Assembly: GCA_021204045.1 (NCBI GenBank)
Contig: JAJQAA010000025.1
Location: 1 to 36,088 of the forward strand
Reading direction: 5' to 3'
Source: Clostridiales bacterium
GTDB lineage: Bacteria; Bacillota; Clostridia; Lachnospirales; Lachnospiraceae
Length of the DNA: 36,088 bases
Below, one piece after another: positions 8,585 to 16,453 of this stretch. The notes beneath the pieces were generated by a model. That model ran no database searches. It was not told the origin of the DNA and saw only the letters and a program-made list of their open reading frames with translations. Positions within the stretch are counted from its first letter, which is position 1, and each line of letters begins with the position of its first letter. Position numbers and translations under genes: made by a program.

Positions 8585-9181
8585 TTATTTCGGCGATACG
8601 GTATCAGCGCCGGCTTCGTCTGCCGTTTCTGAGCTTTCGTCGGGAATGCGGGAGATACAGTTGACCAGCCACTGGATGTAGGCGTTTTCGCGTAGGACCG
8701 CGCCCTCCAATACCATGAAATCGCCGCAGGCCGCGGTGCCCACCGGCGGCGCGGAGCTGTTGTACAGCTTTTCCATGATGTCGGTGAGATAGCGGCATTT
8801 GCGCCGGTGCTTTTCAAGCTGATCCTGCAGATGGCCGCGCAGCTCCTGACGGGTCATAAGATCGGAAAAATAGACGCGCAGGCGGAAAACATCCTTGGGA
8901 GTGGGAGGAACTTCGTCGCATTCCATCAGCCACTCCAGAAGCTCCGCGCGGCCCTTGTCCGTGATCGTGTACAATTTGGCTTCGAGCCGTTTACCGCGGA
9001 TGACGACCTGGCAGGTGGCCAGGCCTTCTTCCGTCAGGCGGCTAAGCTCGGGGTATACCTGGCTGTGTTTGGCGTACCAGAAATTTGCCAGGCTGTTGCT
9101 GTTAAATTCACGGGTAATATCGTAACCGGTCATCGGTTCCCGGCTGATCAGACCCAGGATTGCGTATTTCAATGTTCTCAT
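8585..9181 (-). CDS. PadR family transcriptional regulator
   Basis: The 198-residue protein begins with the PadR winged helix (LKYAILGLISREPMTGYDI, then VYPELSRLTEEGL and LYTITDKGRAELLEWL). A helical C-terminal domain of the Vir_act_alpha_C type follows, with a charged coiled region (RHLQ/LEKHRRK) used for dimerisation. PadR proteins usually repress adjacent genes and respond to small organic acids or other ligands. Translation starts at ATG 9181, about 12 bases after AGGAG. The gene is divergent from acd-etfBA and convergent with the CoA-transferase gene. A palindrome over the acd -35 box is its likely operator. The ligand is unknown; a substrate or CoA intermediate of this pathway is an inference. 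Confidence 0.92.
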   Translation of the reverse strand: MRTLKYAILGLISREPMTGYDITREFNSNSLANFWYAKHSQVYPELSRLTEEGLATCQVVIRGKRLEAKLYTITDKGRAELLEWLMECDEVPPTPKDVFRLRVYFSDLMTRQELRGHLQDQLEKHRRKCRYLTDIMEKLYNSSAPPVGTAACGDFMVLEGAVLRENAYIQWLVNCISRIPDESSETADEAGADTVSPK

Positions 9182-9341
9182 GGGACGGGAAATCTCCTGC
9201 TGTAAATAGTTTGGATTTGTTCATATTTTACCATAAAATAAAAACAAAAAAAAGTCGGAAGGCGGCGGAGAAAAAAAGCTTGTCAGGTTTTAACAAAATC
9301 AAAAAACGACTTTTGGTGAAATCGTGGAAAAGTGAAAAATT

Positions 9342-9383
9342 AAACATGAAAATATTTACATGTTTGATGGGATATGCTATAAT
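9342..9383 (+). promoter_or_regulatory. acd-etfBA promoter with overlapping PadR-like operator
   Basis: TTTACA (9355-9360) and TATAAT (9378-9383) are exactly 17 bases apart. A perfect inverted repeat, AAACATG-N10-CATGTTT (9342-9365), covers the -35 box. Its inner ACATG/CATGT halves resemble known PadR operators (ATGT/ACAT half-sites). A repressor bound there would block RNA polymerase. Confidence 0.7.
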
Positions 9384-9389
9384 TTATGG

Positions 9390-9506
9390 CGGTTTTGGTG
9401 ACAACTGTTACAAAAACCGGACAGGAAACTGTATTGATAACCGGACGGAAGGACCGGGTTATTGATAAAAAGGAAACAAAATACATGGAAAACGAGGAGG
9501 TAAATC
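9390..9506 (+). promoter_or_regulatory. acd leader with two imperfect hairpins
   Basis: The untranslated leader of about 115 bases contains an imperfect dyad around 9392-9419 (GGTTTTGGTGA against TTACAAAAACC) and a second around 9436-9466 (ATAACCGG against CCGGGTTAT). Neither is followed by a T-run. No known riboswitch was recognised. Confidence 0.35.
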
Positions 9507-10649
9507 ATGATTCTTTCCGCAAAGTATGAACTGATGAGAAAGAACTTCCGCAATTTTGCGGAGACCGAATTCACCACGGAAATCCAGGAACAGCTGGACC
9601 GCGAGGGCGGATTCAACTGGGACATCTGGAAAAAGATGGCCAAATATGGCTTTACCGGCTGCAAGATTCCGGTAGAATACGGCGGCCAGGGCGGCGACAC
9701 ACTGGCTTACGTGCTGATGGATGAGGAATTCGGACGCGTCTGCCCGGTGCTGGCAATTTACGCGAATACGCCGAACTCTCTGGGCGGCGGTCCGCTTCTG
9801 GCCTGCGGCACTCCGGAGCAGTTGGAAAAATATCTTACCCCGGCGGCAAAGGGCGAGAAGCAGATCGCGTTTGCCCTGACGGAGCCGGGCGCGGGTTCCG
9901 ATGCGGGCAGCCTGACAACGCGCGCGGTTGCGGATGGTGATTACTTTGTGCTCAACGGCCGCAAGTGCTTCATTTCCGGCGCGCCGGTGGCCGATTACGC
10001 GGTCGTTTACGCAAAAACCAATCCGAGCCTGAAGGGCAGCCGCGGTATTTCCATGTTTATTGTAGACATGAAGCTGCCGGGCGTTTCCCTGGGCAAGCCG
10101 GAGGAGAAGATGGGTATCAACGGGTATCCGACCAGCGATATCGTATTTGAGAACGTGCGCGTCCATAAGAGCGATCTGCTTGGACCGTTGGATAAGGGCT
10201 ATGCTGTGGCGCTGAGCACGCTGGACGGCGGACGTCTGGGCATGGCTGCTTTGTCCGTGGGCATTGCGCAGGCCTGTCTCGAGGAGTCTGTCAAGTATGC
10301 CAAGGAGAGAAAGCAGTTTGGCAAGCCGATCAGCTACAATCAGGGCATCAGCTTCATGCTGGCGGATATGGCGACAGAGATCGCCGCGGCCCGCGAGTTG
10401 GTTTATTCCACAGCGGTTGCGAAGGACGCCAAGGATAAGAATGCTTCTACTATGTGCGCGATGAGCAAGTACTATGCTTCTGAGATGTGCAACCGTGTCG
10501 CTGCAAAGGCGGTTCAGATTCACGGTGGTTATGGCTATATCAAGGATTACCGCGTAGAGCGCCTGTATCGTGATGCGAGAATCCAGACCATTTACGAAGG
10601 CACCAGCCAGGTACAGCAGATTGTTATTTCCAGAAGTCTGTTAAAATAG
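9507..10649 (+). CDS. Acyl-CoA dehydrogenase
   Basis: A 380-residue flavoprotein of the acyl-CoA dehydrogenase family. Visible motifs are the FAD-binding segment AFALTEPGAGSDAGS, the C-terminal KAVQIHGGYGYI segment, and IYEGTSQVQQ, which places the catalytic base at Glu364 as in butyryl-CoA dehydrogenases. It starts at ATG 9507 behind GAGGAGG. etfB follows after 12 bases and etfA 15 bases later, so the three form one operon and probably one complex. In clostridia such enzymes reduce an enoyl-CoA (crotonyl-, acryloyl- or aryl-acryloyl-CoA) with electrons from Etf. The downstream Etf type suggests reduction rather than oxidation. Chain length cannot be judged from the sequence. Confidence 0.93.
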   Translation: MILSAKYELMRKNFRNFAETEFTTEIQEQLDREGGFNWDIWKKMAKYGFTGCKIPVEYGGQGGDTLAYVLMDEEFGRVCPVLAIYANTPNSLGGGPLLACGTPEQLEKYLTPAAKGEKQIAFALTEPGAGSDAGSLTTRAVADGDYFVLNGRKCFISGAPVADYAVVYAKTNPSLKGSRGISMFIVDMKLPGVSLGKPEEKMGINGYPTSDIVFENVRVHKSDLLGPLDKGYAVALSTLDGGRLGMAALSVGIAQACLEESVKYAKERKQFGKPISYNQGISFMLADMATEIAAARELVYSTAVAKDAKDKNASTMCAMSKYYASEMCNRVAAKAVQIHGGYGYIKDYRVERLYRDARIQTIYEGTSQVQQIVISRSLLK

Positions 10650-10661
10650 GAGGAGATCAGG

Positions 10662-11462
10662 ATGAGAGTTTTTGTATGCGTAAAACAGGTTCCGGATACG
10701 TCCGGAAAGGTAGCTGTAAATGAAGATGGAACCCTGAACCGCGCGTCGATGGCCACGATCATCAACCCCGATGACCTGAGCGCCATGGAGGCTGCCCTGC
10801 AGCTAAAGGATGAGACCGGCTGCCAGGTGACGGCTGTCACGATGGGCCCGATGCCGGCAGAAGGTATGCTGCGTGAACTGATCGCGATGGGCGCGGACGA
10901 CGGTGTGCTGATTTCCGGCCGTGAGTTCGGCGGCTCCGATACCTATGCGACCTCGCAGATCATTGCCGCGGCCCTGCATCATCTTGGAGTAGGCCCGGAG
11001 GATGTGATCTTCTGCGGCCGTCAGGCGATTGACGGCGATACCGCCCAGGTTGGTCCGCAGATCGCGGAGAAGCTGGATCTGCCGCAGATCACCTACGCGG
11101 CGGATGTGAAGAAAGAGGGCAATGTTCTCAAAGTAAAGAGACTGCTTGAGGACGGCTATATGACGATCGAGGCTCAGACTCCCTGCCTGATCACCTGTGT
11201 CAAGGAGCTGAACGAACCGCGTTATATGACGATCAAGGGAATTATCGAGTGCTATGACAAGCCGATCGAGATCCTCGACTATCCGGCTCTGCAGAATGAG
11301 CCGCTTATCGATCCGACGACCATCGGCCTGAAGGGATCACCGACCAATATCTTCCGTTCCTTTACGCCGCCGCAGAAGGGCGCGGGCCAGATGCTTACGG
11401 GCACGAGCCAGGAGGCGGTCAACGAACTGGTTGGTAAGCTTGCTGCGAAGCATATCATTTAA
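10662..11462 (+). CDS. etfB: Electron transfer flavoprotein, beta subunit
   Basis: The 266-residue protein opens with the EtfB start MRVFVCVKQVPDTSG. It contains SGREFGGSDTYATS and CGRQAIDGDTAQVGP, the nucleotide-binding segment characteristic of clostridial Etf beta chains, including those that bifurcate electrons from NADH. It pairs with the alpha chain to carry electrons between NADH, ferredoxin and the acyl-CoA dehydrogenase encoded just upstream. AGGAGG precedes ATG 10662, and etfA begins 15 bases after its stop. The bifurcating role is inferred from motif similarity and context; a plain electron carrier is possible. Confidence 0.94.
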   Translation: MRVFVCVKQVPDTSGKVAVNEDGTLNRASMATIINPDDLSAMEAALQLKDETGCQVTAVTMGPMPAEGMLRELIAMGADDGVLISGREFGGSDTYATSQIIAAALHHLGVGPEDVIFCGRQAIDGDTAQVGPQIAEKLDLPQITYAADVKKEGNVLKVKRLLEDGYMTIEAQTPCLITCVKELNEPRYMTIKGIIECYDKPIEILDYPALQNEPLIDPTTIGLKGSPTNIFRSFTPPQKGAGQMLTGTSQEAVNELVGKLAAKHII

Positions 11463-11477
11463 GGGAGGGAAAGAATA

Positions 11478-12587
11478 ATGGCATATAACAGTTCTGATAT
11501 TAGTGCATTTCAGGATATATGGGTATTCTGCGAACAGCGCGAAGGCAAACTGATGAATACCGATTTCGAGCTGGTAAGCGAAGGCCGCAAGCTGGCGGAC
11601 GAGCGTGGCTCGAAGCTGGTGGGCGTGCTGCTTGGCAAGGATGTGGCCGGACTGGCGAATGAGCTGGGCGGCTACGGCGCGGACAAAGTGATTGTCTGCG
11701 ATGATCCGGCACTCGAGGTGTATACGACTGACGCTTACGCGAAGGTGATCTGCGATGTGGTTATGGACAAGAAGCCGGAAGTCCTGCTGATTGGCGCTTC
11801 CAACATCGGCCGTGACCTTGGCCCGAGAGTGGCGGCGAGACTGCATACCGGTCTGACCGCGGACTGCACGCATCTGGATATCGACATGACAAAGTATATC
11901 CAGTTCCTGCGCGAAGCTTCCACGATTGATGTGGATTCCGTGAAATTCAAGATGGAAGATACCAACCTGAAGATGACCCGTCCGGCATTCGGCGGTCATC
12001 TGATGGCGACGATCATCTGCCCGCGTTTCCGTCCCTGCATGTCGACGGTCCGTCCGGGCGTTATGAAGAAGGCAGAGTTTAACCAGGCAAAGGCCGACGC
12101 GGTTGAGGTCGAGATGTATCCGGTATCGATCGCTGCTGAGGATCTGCGCACGAAGGTGCTCGAGGTGGTCAAGGAGACCCGTAAGCTGGTCGATCTGATT
12201 GGCGCCGAGGTAATCGTATCGGTGGGCCGCGGTATCAGCAAGGATCCGGAGAAGGGCATCGCTCTGGCCGAGGAACTGGCTGCGGCGTTTGGCAGCAATG
12301 CGGTTGTCGGTGCGTCGAGAGCGGTTGTCGATGCGGGCTGGATCACTTCCGATCATCAGGTTGGACAGACCGGCAAGACCGTGCATCCTCGCATTTATGT
12401 GGCTCTTGGTATTTCCGGCGCGATCCAGCATAAGGCTGGTATGCAGGATTCCGAGCTGATCATCGCCGTGAACACGACCGATAACGCACCGATCTTTGAG
12501 GCGGCGGACTACGGCATCGTAGGCGATCTGTTTGAGGTTGCTCCGCTGATGATCGACGCGGTCAAGAAGGTAAAAGAAGCAAAATAG
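11478..12587 (+). CDS. etfA: Electron transfer flavoprotein, alpha subunit
   Basis: The 369-residue protein ends in the classic EtfA FAD domain: SRAVVDAGW, HQVGQTGKTVHPRIYVALGISGAIQH, and NTTDNAPIFEAADYGIVGD. The N-terminal domain is of the usual Etf length; no extra ferredoxin domain is present, unlike some long clostridial EtfA proteins such as CarE. It starts at ATG 11478 behind GGGAGG and is the last gene of acd-etfB-etfA. The three-gene order is the same as that encoding the acryloyl-CoA reductase of the acrylate pathway and caffeyl- or butyryl-CoA dehydrogenase complexes. Confidence 0.94.
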   Translation: MAYNSSDISAFQDIWVFCEQREGKLMNTDFELVSEGRKLADERGSKLVGVLLGKDVAGLANELGGYGADKVIVCDDPALEVYTTDAYAKVICDVVMDKKPEVLLIGASNIGRDLGPRVAARLHTGLTADCTHLDIDMTKYIQFLREASTIDVDSVKFKMEDTNLKMTRPAFGGHLMATIICPRFRPCMSTVRPGVMKKAEFNQAKADAVEVEMYPVSIAAEDLRTKVLEVVKETRKLVDLIGAEVIVSVGRGISKDPEKGIALAEELAAAFGSNAVVGASRAVVDAGWITSDHQVGQTGKTVHPRIYVALGISGAIQHKAGMQDSELIIAVNTTDNAPIFEAADYGIVGDLFEVAPLMIDAVKKVKEAK

Positions 12588-12615
12588 GATTGCATTCCAA
12601 AACATTTTCTATTGA

Positions 12616-12660
12616 AAGGGCAGGAGCCGGCGCGGCGTTGCGATGGCTCCTGCTCTTCTA
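12616..12660 (+). terminator. Terminator after etfA
   Basis: A 12-13 bp stem, AGGGCAGGAGCC with GGCTCCTGCTCTT, lies 30 bases after etfA. The T-run is weak (TTCTATATATA). Confidence 0.65.
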
Positions 12661-12693
12661 TATATAGGAAAGAACGTTCCCGGAACCCGAACA

Positions 12694-12736
12694 AAGGATC
12701 GCGCAGCGGGGAAAGAAGGATCGCAGCCGGGGAAAG
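12694..12736 (+). repeat. Imperfect tandem duplication, about 22 bp
   Basis: Two adjacent units (12694-12715 and 12716-12736) both begin AAGGATCGC and end GGGGAAAG. They sit just upstream of the permease promoter. Confidence 0.7.
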
Positions 12737-12742
12737 AAGCGC

Positions 12743-12771
12743 TTGACGCGCCACGGATAATCGTTTAGAAT
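12743..12771 (+). promoter_or_regulatory. Promoter of the AEC permease gene
   Basis: TTGACG (12743-12748) and TAGAAT (12766-12771) are 17 bases apart, about 36 bases before the start codon. Confidence 0.65.
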
Positions 12772-12806
12772 CGGTACAGTAAAGCATTGGAAAGGGAGCG
12801 GGTTCC

Positions 12807-13736
12807 ATGAATCTGGCATGGATTACGGCACAGCAGGTGCTGGTTCTGTTTATCCTGATATTCGCGGGCTTTTTCAGCGTAAAAACCGGTCTGGTAAAGA
12901 TGGAGGCCAAGCAGGCGTTTTCGGATCTGCTTGTGCATGTGGTCATGCCGGTGACGGTGCTTTATTCTTATATGACGGATTTCGATCCGGCGACATTTGC
13001 AAATCTTCTGACGGCCTTCTGGCTCAGCACGGTGCTGGTACTGGCCGGTATTGTGATTACTTTTCTGGCGACATGGGGCATGAAGGACGAGGATCGTCCG
13101 ATTTTTCAATTCGCCGGAATGTTCTGCAACGCGGTTTATATGGGGTTCCCGCTGATACAGGCATTGTACGGGCAGGAAGGGCTTTTGTATGCGAGCGCAT
13201 ATGTGACGGTTTACAACCTTTTCTTCTGGACGCTGGGTTTTTCTCTGGTCAGCGGGAGCCGGGGCAAGGGCGCGCTGCGCACGCTGCTTCATACACCGGT
13301 GTTTTACTGCGTGGCGCTTGGCCTGGTTATTTATCTGGGGCGCGTTCCGATCCCGGAGCTGATCAGGCAGCCGATGGGGCTGATCACAGGTATCAATACT
13401 CCGATTGCCATGTTCATTACCGGAATGATGATTGCCGGGAGCAGGATTGGGCAATTGCTGCGTGATAAGCGCCTGGCAGGTCTGCTTTTGCTGCGGCTGG
13501 TGCTGATCCCGGCGGTCTGTGTGGCAGCGAGCGTGCTATTGGGCTGTTCCGGCATGGCCGCCAGTGTGGCGCTGCTTTTGGAAGCATGTCCATGTCCCTC
13601 GATTACACCGGTTTTTGCCCTGCAATATCATTATAATGAAGATTTTGGCGCGGGAGCGGTCGTGTTTTCGACGTTGCTCAGTATTGTGACGTTACCGGCA
13701 TGTGCGATGCTGTTGATGACGCTGCTGCCGTCCTGA
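12807..13736 (+). CDS. Auxin efflux carrier (AEC) family permease
   Basis: The 309-residue protein is strongly hydrophobic throughout, with about ten predicted membrane segments. The first is LFILIFAGFFSVKTGLV and the last is near VFSTLLSIVTLPACAMLL. This is the AEC family pattern, including the conserved central ITPVFALQY-like and GVLIPVIS-like regions near broken helices. Family members move malate, other carboxylates or amino-acid-derived acids; MleP and YfdV are examples. It starts at ATG 12807 behind GGGAGCGGG. It has its own promoter, and the ECF transporter genes follow after 43 bases. Placement beside the acid-metabolising island makes an organic acid a reasonable guess, but no substrate residues are recognised. 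Confidence 0.85.
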   Translation: MNLAWITAQQVLVLFILIFAGFFSVKTGLVKMEAKQAFSDLLVHVVMPVTVLYSYMTDFDPATFANLLTAFWLSTVLVLAGIVITFLATWGMKDEDRPIFQFAGMFCNAVYMGFPLIQALYGQEGLLYASAYVTVYNLFFWTLGFSLVSGSRGKGALRTLLHTPVFYCVALGLVIYLGRVPIPELIRQPMGLITGINTPIAMFITGMMIAGSRIGQLLRDKRLAGLLLLRLVLIPAVCVAASVLLGCSGMAASVALLLEACPCPSITPVFALQYHYNEDFGAGAVVFSTLLSIVTLPACAMLLMTLLPS

Positions 13737-13779
13737 ACAGAAAAAATACAAACAGAATGCAGAAAAGGAGGCGGCTTCC

Positions 13780-14715
13780 ATGGGAATCATACGGGCTTCA
13801 AAGCTGATTTATAATTATGTTCGCCGTGATGAGGATGACCATGTTGAGGAGGTCAGCCGGGCGATTGACAATATGAGCCTGGATATTAAGGCTGGCGATT
13901 TTGTCGCGATCCTTGGGCACAATGGCTCCGGTAAATCGACGTTTGCCAAGCAGATCAACGGGATTCTGCTGCCGACCGATGGTACGGTATGGATTTCCGG
14001 GATGGACACGAGGGATGATTCCCATATCTGGGATATCCGCAGGACGGCAGGGATGGTATTCCAGAATCCGGACAACCAGATCATCGGCAATATTGTCGAG
14101 GAGGATGTCGGTTTCGGCCCGGAAAATATCGGCGTGCCGACCGATGAGATATGGAAGCGTGTCGATGAGAGCCTGGAAGCGGTCGGTATGACGGCCTATC
14201 GTCTTAAATCGCCGAATAAACTTTCGGGCGGCCAGAAGCAGCGCGTGGCGATTGCCGGGGTGATGGCGATGAAGCCGCAGTGCATTATTCTGGATGAGCC
14301 GACAGCGATGCTCGACCCGAACGGACGCAGGGAAGTGATCCGTACGCTCCATGAGCTGAATCACAAAGAAGGAATCACGGTGCTGCTGATCACGCACTAT
14401 ATGGAGGAAGTGATCGACGCGGACCGGGTGATTGTGATGGACGACGGCCATGTGGTCATGGACGGTACGCCGCGCGAGATATTTTCCCATGTCAGGGAGC
14501 TGAAAGGGTATCGTCTGGATGTGCCGCAGGTGACGGAGCTGGCCTGGGAGCTGGCTGAGGAGGGTGTGCCGCTGCAGCAGGGTATTCTCACGGTGGATGA
14601 ACTGATGGCGGCGCTGCTGCCATTATTCGGAGAAACGGCTGCGGACGCGGAACAAGGGAAGATGGTTGCAGATGATGGCGCGGAACAGAGGGAAACGACT
14701 CTTGCCGGGAAATAG
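13780..14715 (+). CDS. ecfA1: ECF transporter ATPase EcfA1
   Basis: An ABC ATPase of 311 residues. It has Walker A GHNGSGKST, Q-loop MVFQNPDNQ, signature LSGGQKQRVAIAG, Walker B CIILDEPTAMLDP and the switch histidine in LLITHYMEE. The VFQNPDNQ loop is typical of EcfA1-type subunits. The C-terminal 35 residues (ETAADAEQGKM onward) are acidic and low in conservation. It forms the energising module with EcfA2 and EcfT that powers vitamin or metal uptake through separately encoded S components. AAAGGAGG precedes ATG 13780; ecfA2 follows after 18 bases. Confidence 0.95.
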   Translation: MGIIRASKLIYNYVRRDEDDHVEEVSRAIDNMSLDIKAGDFVAILGHNGSGKSTFAKQINGILLPTDGTVWISGMDTRDDSHIWDIRRTAGMVFQNPDNQIIGNIVEEDVGFGPENIGVPTDEIWKRVDESLEAVGMTAYRLKSPNKLSGGQKQRVAIAGVMAMKPQCIILDEPTAMLDPNGRREVIRTLHELNHKEGITVLLITHYMEEVIDADRVIVMDDGHVVMDGTPREIFSHVRELKGYRLDVPQVTELAWELAEEGVPLQQGILTVDELMAALLPLFGETAADAEQGKMVADDGAEQRETTLAGK

Positions 14716-14733
14716 GCGTGGAAGGATCGCATC

Positions 14734-15591
14734 ATGTCAATAAAAGCAGAACATATTAATTTCCTCTATGGCGAGGGCACGGCATTTGAGCAGTACGCGT
14801 TGAAGGATGTCAGCTTTGAGATCGAGGACGGACAGTTTATCGGCCTGATCGGGCATACCGGCTCGGGCAAGTCGACGTTGATTCAGCATTTAAACGGGCT
14901 GCTGCGCGCGAGCAGCGGCACGATTTATTATAATGGTGAAAATATTTATCAGGAAGGCTACAATATGCGCGCGCTCCGCAGCAAGGTCGGACTGGTTTTC
15001 CAGTATCCGGAGCATCAGCTGTTTGAGATCGATGTGTTTTCCGATGTCTGTTTTGGGCCGAAAAATCAGGGGCTGGAGCAGGATGAGATCGAGCAGCGAG
15101 CTACCGGGGCTCTGCGTGCGGTGGGTTTGCCGGAGAAATACTGGAAGCAGTCGCCGTTTGAGCTTTCGGGTGGTCAGAAGCGCCGCGTGGCGATCGCCGG
15201 TGTGCTGGCAATGCTGCCGGAGGTGCTGATACTGGACGAGCCGACGGCGGGGCTGGATCCGCGCGGCCGTGATGAGATCCTCGAAGAGATATCCGGCCTG
15301 CACAGGGATCGTCACATGACGATCATTCTTGTCTCACACAGCATGGAGGACGTTGCCCGCTACGCGGATCGTCTGATCGTGATGAATCACGGGGAAAAGC
15401 TGTTTGACGCACCGCCGCGAGAGGTTTTCCGCCATTATAAGGAACTGGAAGCGGTCGGCCTGGCGGCGCCGCAGATTACCTATATTGTACAGCGTCTCCG
15501 CGCGGAGGGCGTGCCGATCGCGGACGATATTACGATGGTCGCCGAGGCGAAGACGGCGATCCTGCAATTGCTGAGGAAGGATCCGAAATGA
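14734..15591 (+). CDS. ecfA2: ECF transporter ATPase EcfA2
   Basis: A 285-residue ABC ATPase with Walker A GHTGSGKST, Q-loop LVFQYPEHQLFE, signature LSGGQKRRVAIAG, Walker B VLILDEPTAGLDP and switch LVSHSMED. The VFQYPEHQLF loop distinguishes EcfA2 from its neighbour EcfA1. The two form a heterodimer that binds the EcfT coupling helices at the inner membrane face. Its stop overlaps the ecfT start by four bases (ATGA at 15588-15591), indicating translational coupling. Confidence 0.95.
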   Translation: MSIKAEHINFLYGEGTAFEQYALKDVSFEIEDGQFIGLIGHTGSGKSTLIQHLNGLLRASSGTIYYNGENIYQEGYNMRALRSKVGLVFQYPEHQLFEIDVFSDVCFGPKNQGLEQDEIEQRATGALRAVGLPEKYWKQSPFELSGGQKRRVAIAGVLAMLPEVLILDEPTAGLDPRGRDEILEEISGLHRDRHMTIILVSHSMEDVARYADRLIVMNHGEKLFDAPPREVFRHYKELEAVGLAAPQITYIVQRLRAEGVPIADDITMVAEAKTAILQLLRKDPK

Positions 15592-16385
15592 TACGAGAAA
15601 TTACACTGGGACAATATTATCCGGTTGATTCCGTGCTGCACCGCATGGATCCGCGTACGAAGCTGTTTGGTACGATGGTGTTCATCATTTCGTTGTTTCT
15701 GGCGAACGGGGTGCCCGCCTACATTGCGGCGACGGTATTTCTGGTACTGGCGATCCGTCTCTCAAAGGTGCCGTTTTCCTTCATGGTACGCGGCCTTAAA
15801 GCGATCATTTTTCTTTTGCTGATCAGCGTTAGCTTCAATCTGTTCCTGACGCCCGGTCAGATACTGGTACAGCTTGGTTTTCTGAAGGTGACCTGGGAGG
15901 GCCTGCGCACGGCGGCCTTTATGGCGCTGCGTTTGATCTATCTGGTGATCGGTTCGTCCGTGATGACTTTGACTACGACGCCGAATGAGCTGACGGACGG
16001 CCTGGAGCGGAGCCTGGGCTTTTTAAAGCGCGTCGGTGTGCCGGTGCATGAGATTTCTATGATGATGTCGATCGCATTGCGTTTCATCCCGATTCTCGTC
16101 GAGGAGACGGACAAGATCATGAAGGCGCAGATGGCGCGCGGTGCGGATTTTGAGAGCGGTAATCTGATTCAAAAGGCGAAGAGCATGGTGCCGCTGCTGG
16201 TGCCGTTGTTTATCTCAGCATTCCGGCGCGCCACAGATCTGGCGATGGCCATGGAAGCCCGCTGTTATCACGGCGGCGAGGGGCGCACGAAGATGAAGCC
16301 ATTGAAATACGCGCAGCGGGACCGCATTGCTTATTTGTTTTATCTGATTTATCTCGCAGTGCTGATTGTGCTGCGGCTTCTGTAA
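15588..16385 (+). CDS. ecfT: ECF transporter transmembrane subunit EcfT
   Basis: The 265-residue membrane protein has several hydrophobic segments (for example TMVFIISLFLANGVP and AIIFLLLISVSFNLFL). It also has the two coupling motifs of EcfT, QMARGADFESG and AMEARCYHGG, which contact the two ATPases. The N-terminal DSVLHRMDPRTKLFG is the standard EcfT opening. It links the ATPase pair to interchangeable substrate-binding proteins, none of which is encoded here, so this is a group II shared module. truA follows after 68 bases, which contain a CCGGTC/GACCGG inverted repeat. Confidence 0.95.
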   Translation: MIREITLGQYYPVDSVLHRMDPRTKLFGTMVFIISLFLANGVPAYIAATVFLVLAIRLSKVPFSFMVRGLKAIIFLLLISVSFNLFLTPGQILVQLGFLKVTWEGLRTAAFMALRLIYLVIGSSVMTLTTTPNELTDGLERSLGFLKRVGVPVHEISMMMSIALRFIPILVEETDKIMKAQMARGADFESGNLIQKAKSMVPLLVPLFISAFRRATDLAMAMEARCYHGGEGRTKMKPLKYAQRDRIAYLFYLIYLAVLIVLRLL

Positions 16386-16453
16386 TACATTCTGTAATAC
16401 GCCGGTCGAGTCAAATGTGACCGGATCGATAGCTTGAGGGAGAGGAACCTGCC

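Noticed and set aside
9459-10523. Minus-strand frame of 354 residues opposite the acyl-CoA dehydrogenase
   Set aside because: It is an antisense shadow; codon third-position bias belongs to the plus-strand gene.
11337-12605. Minus-strand frame of 422 residues opposite etfA
   Set aside because: It is an antisense shadow with no family resemblance and no ribosome site.
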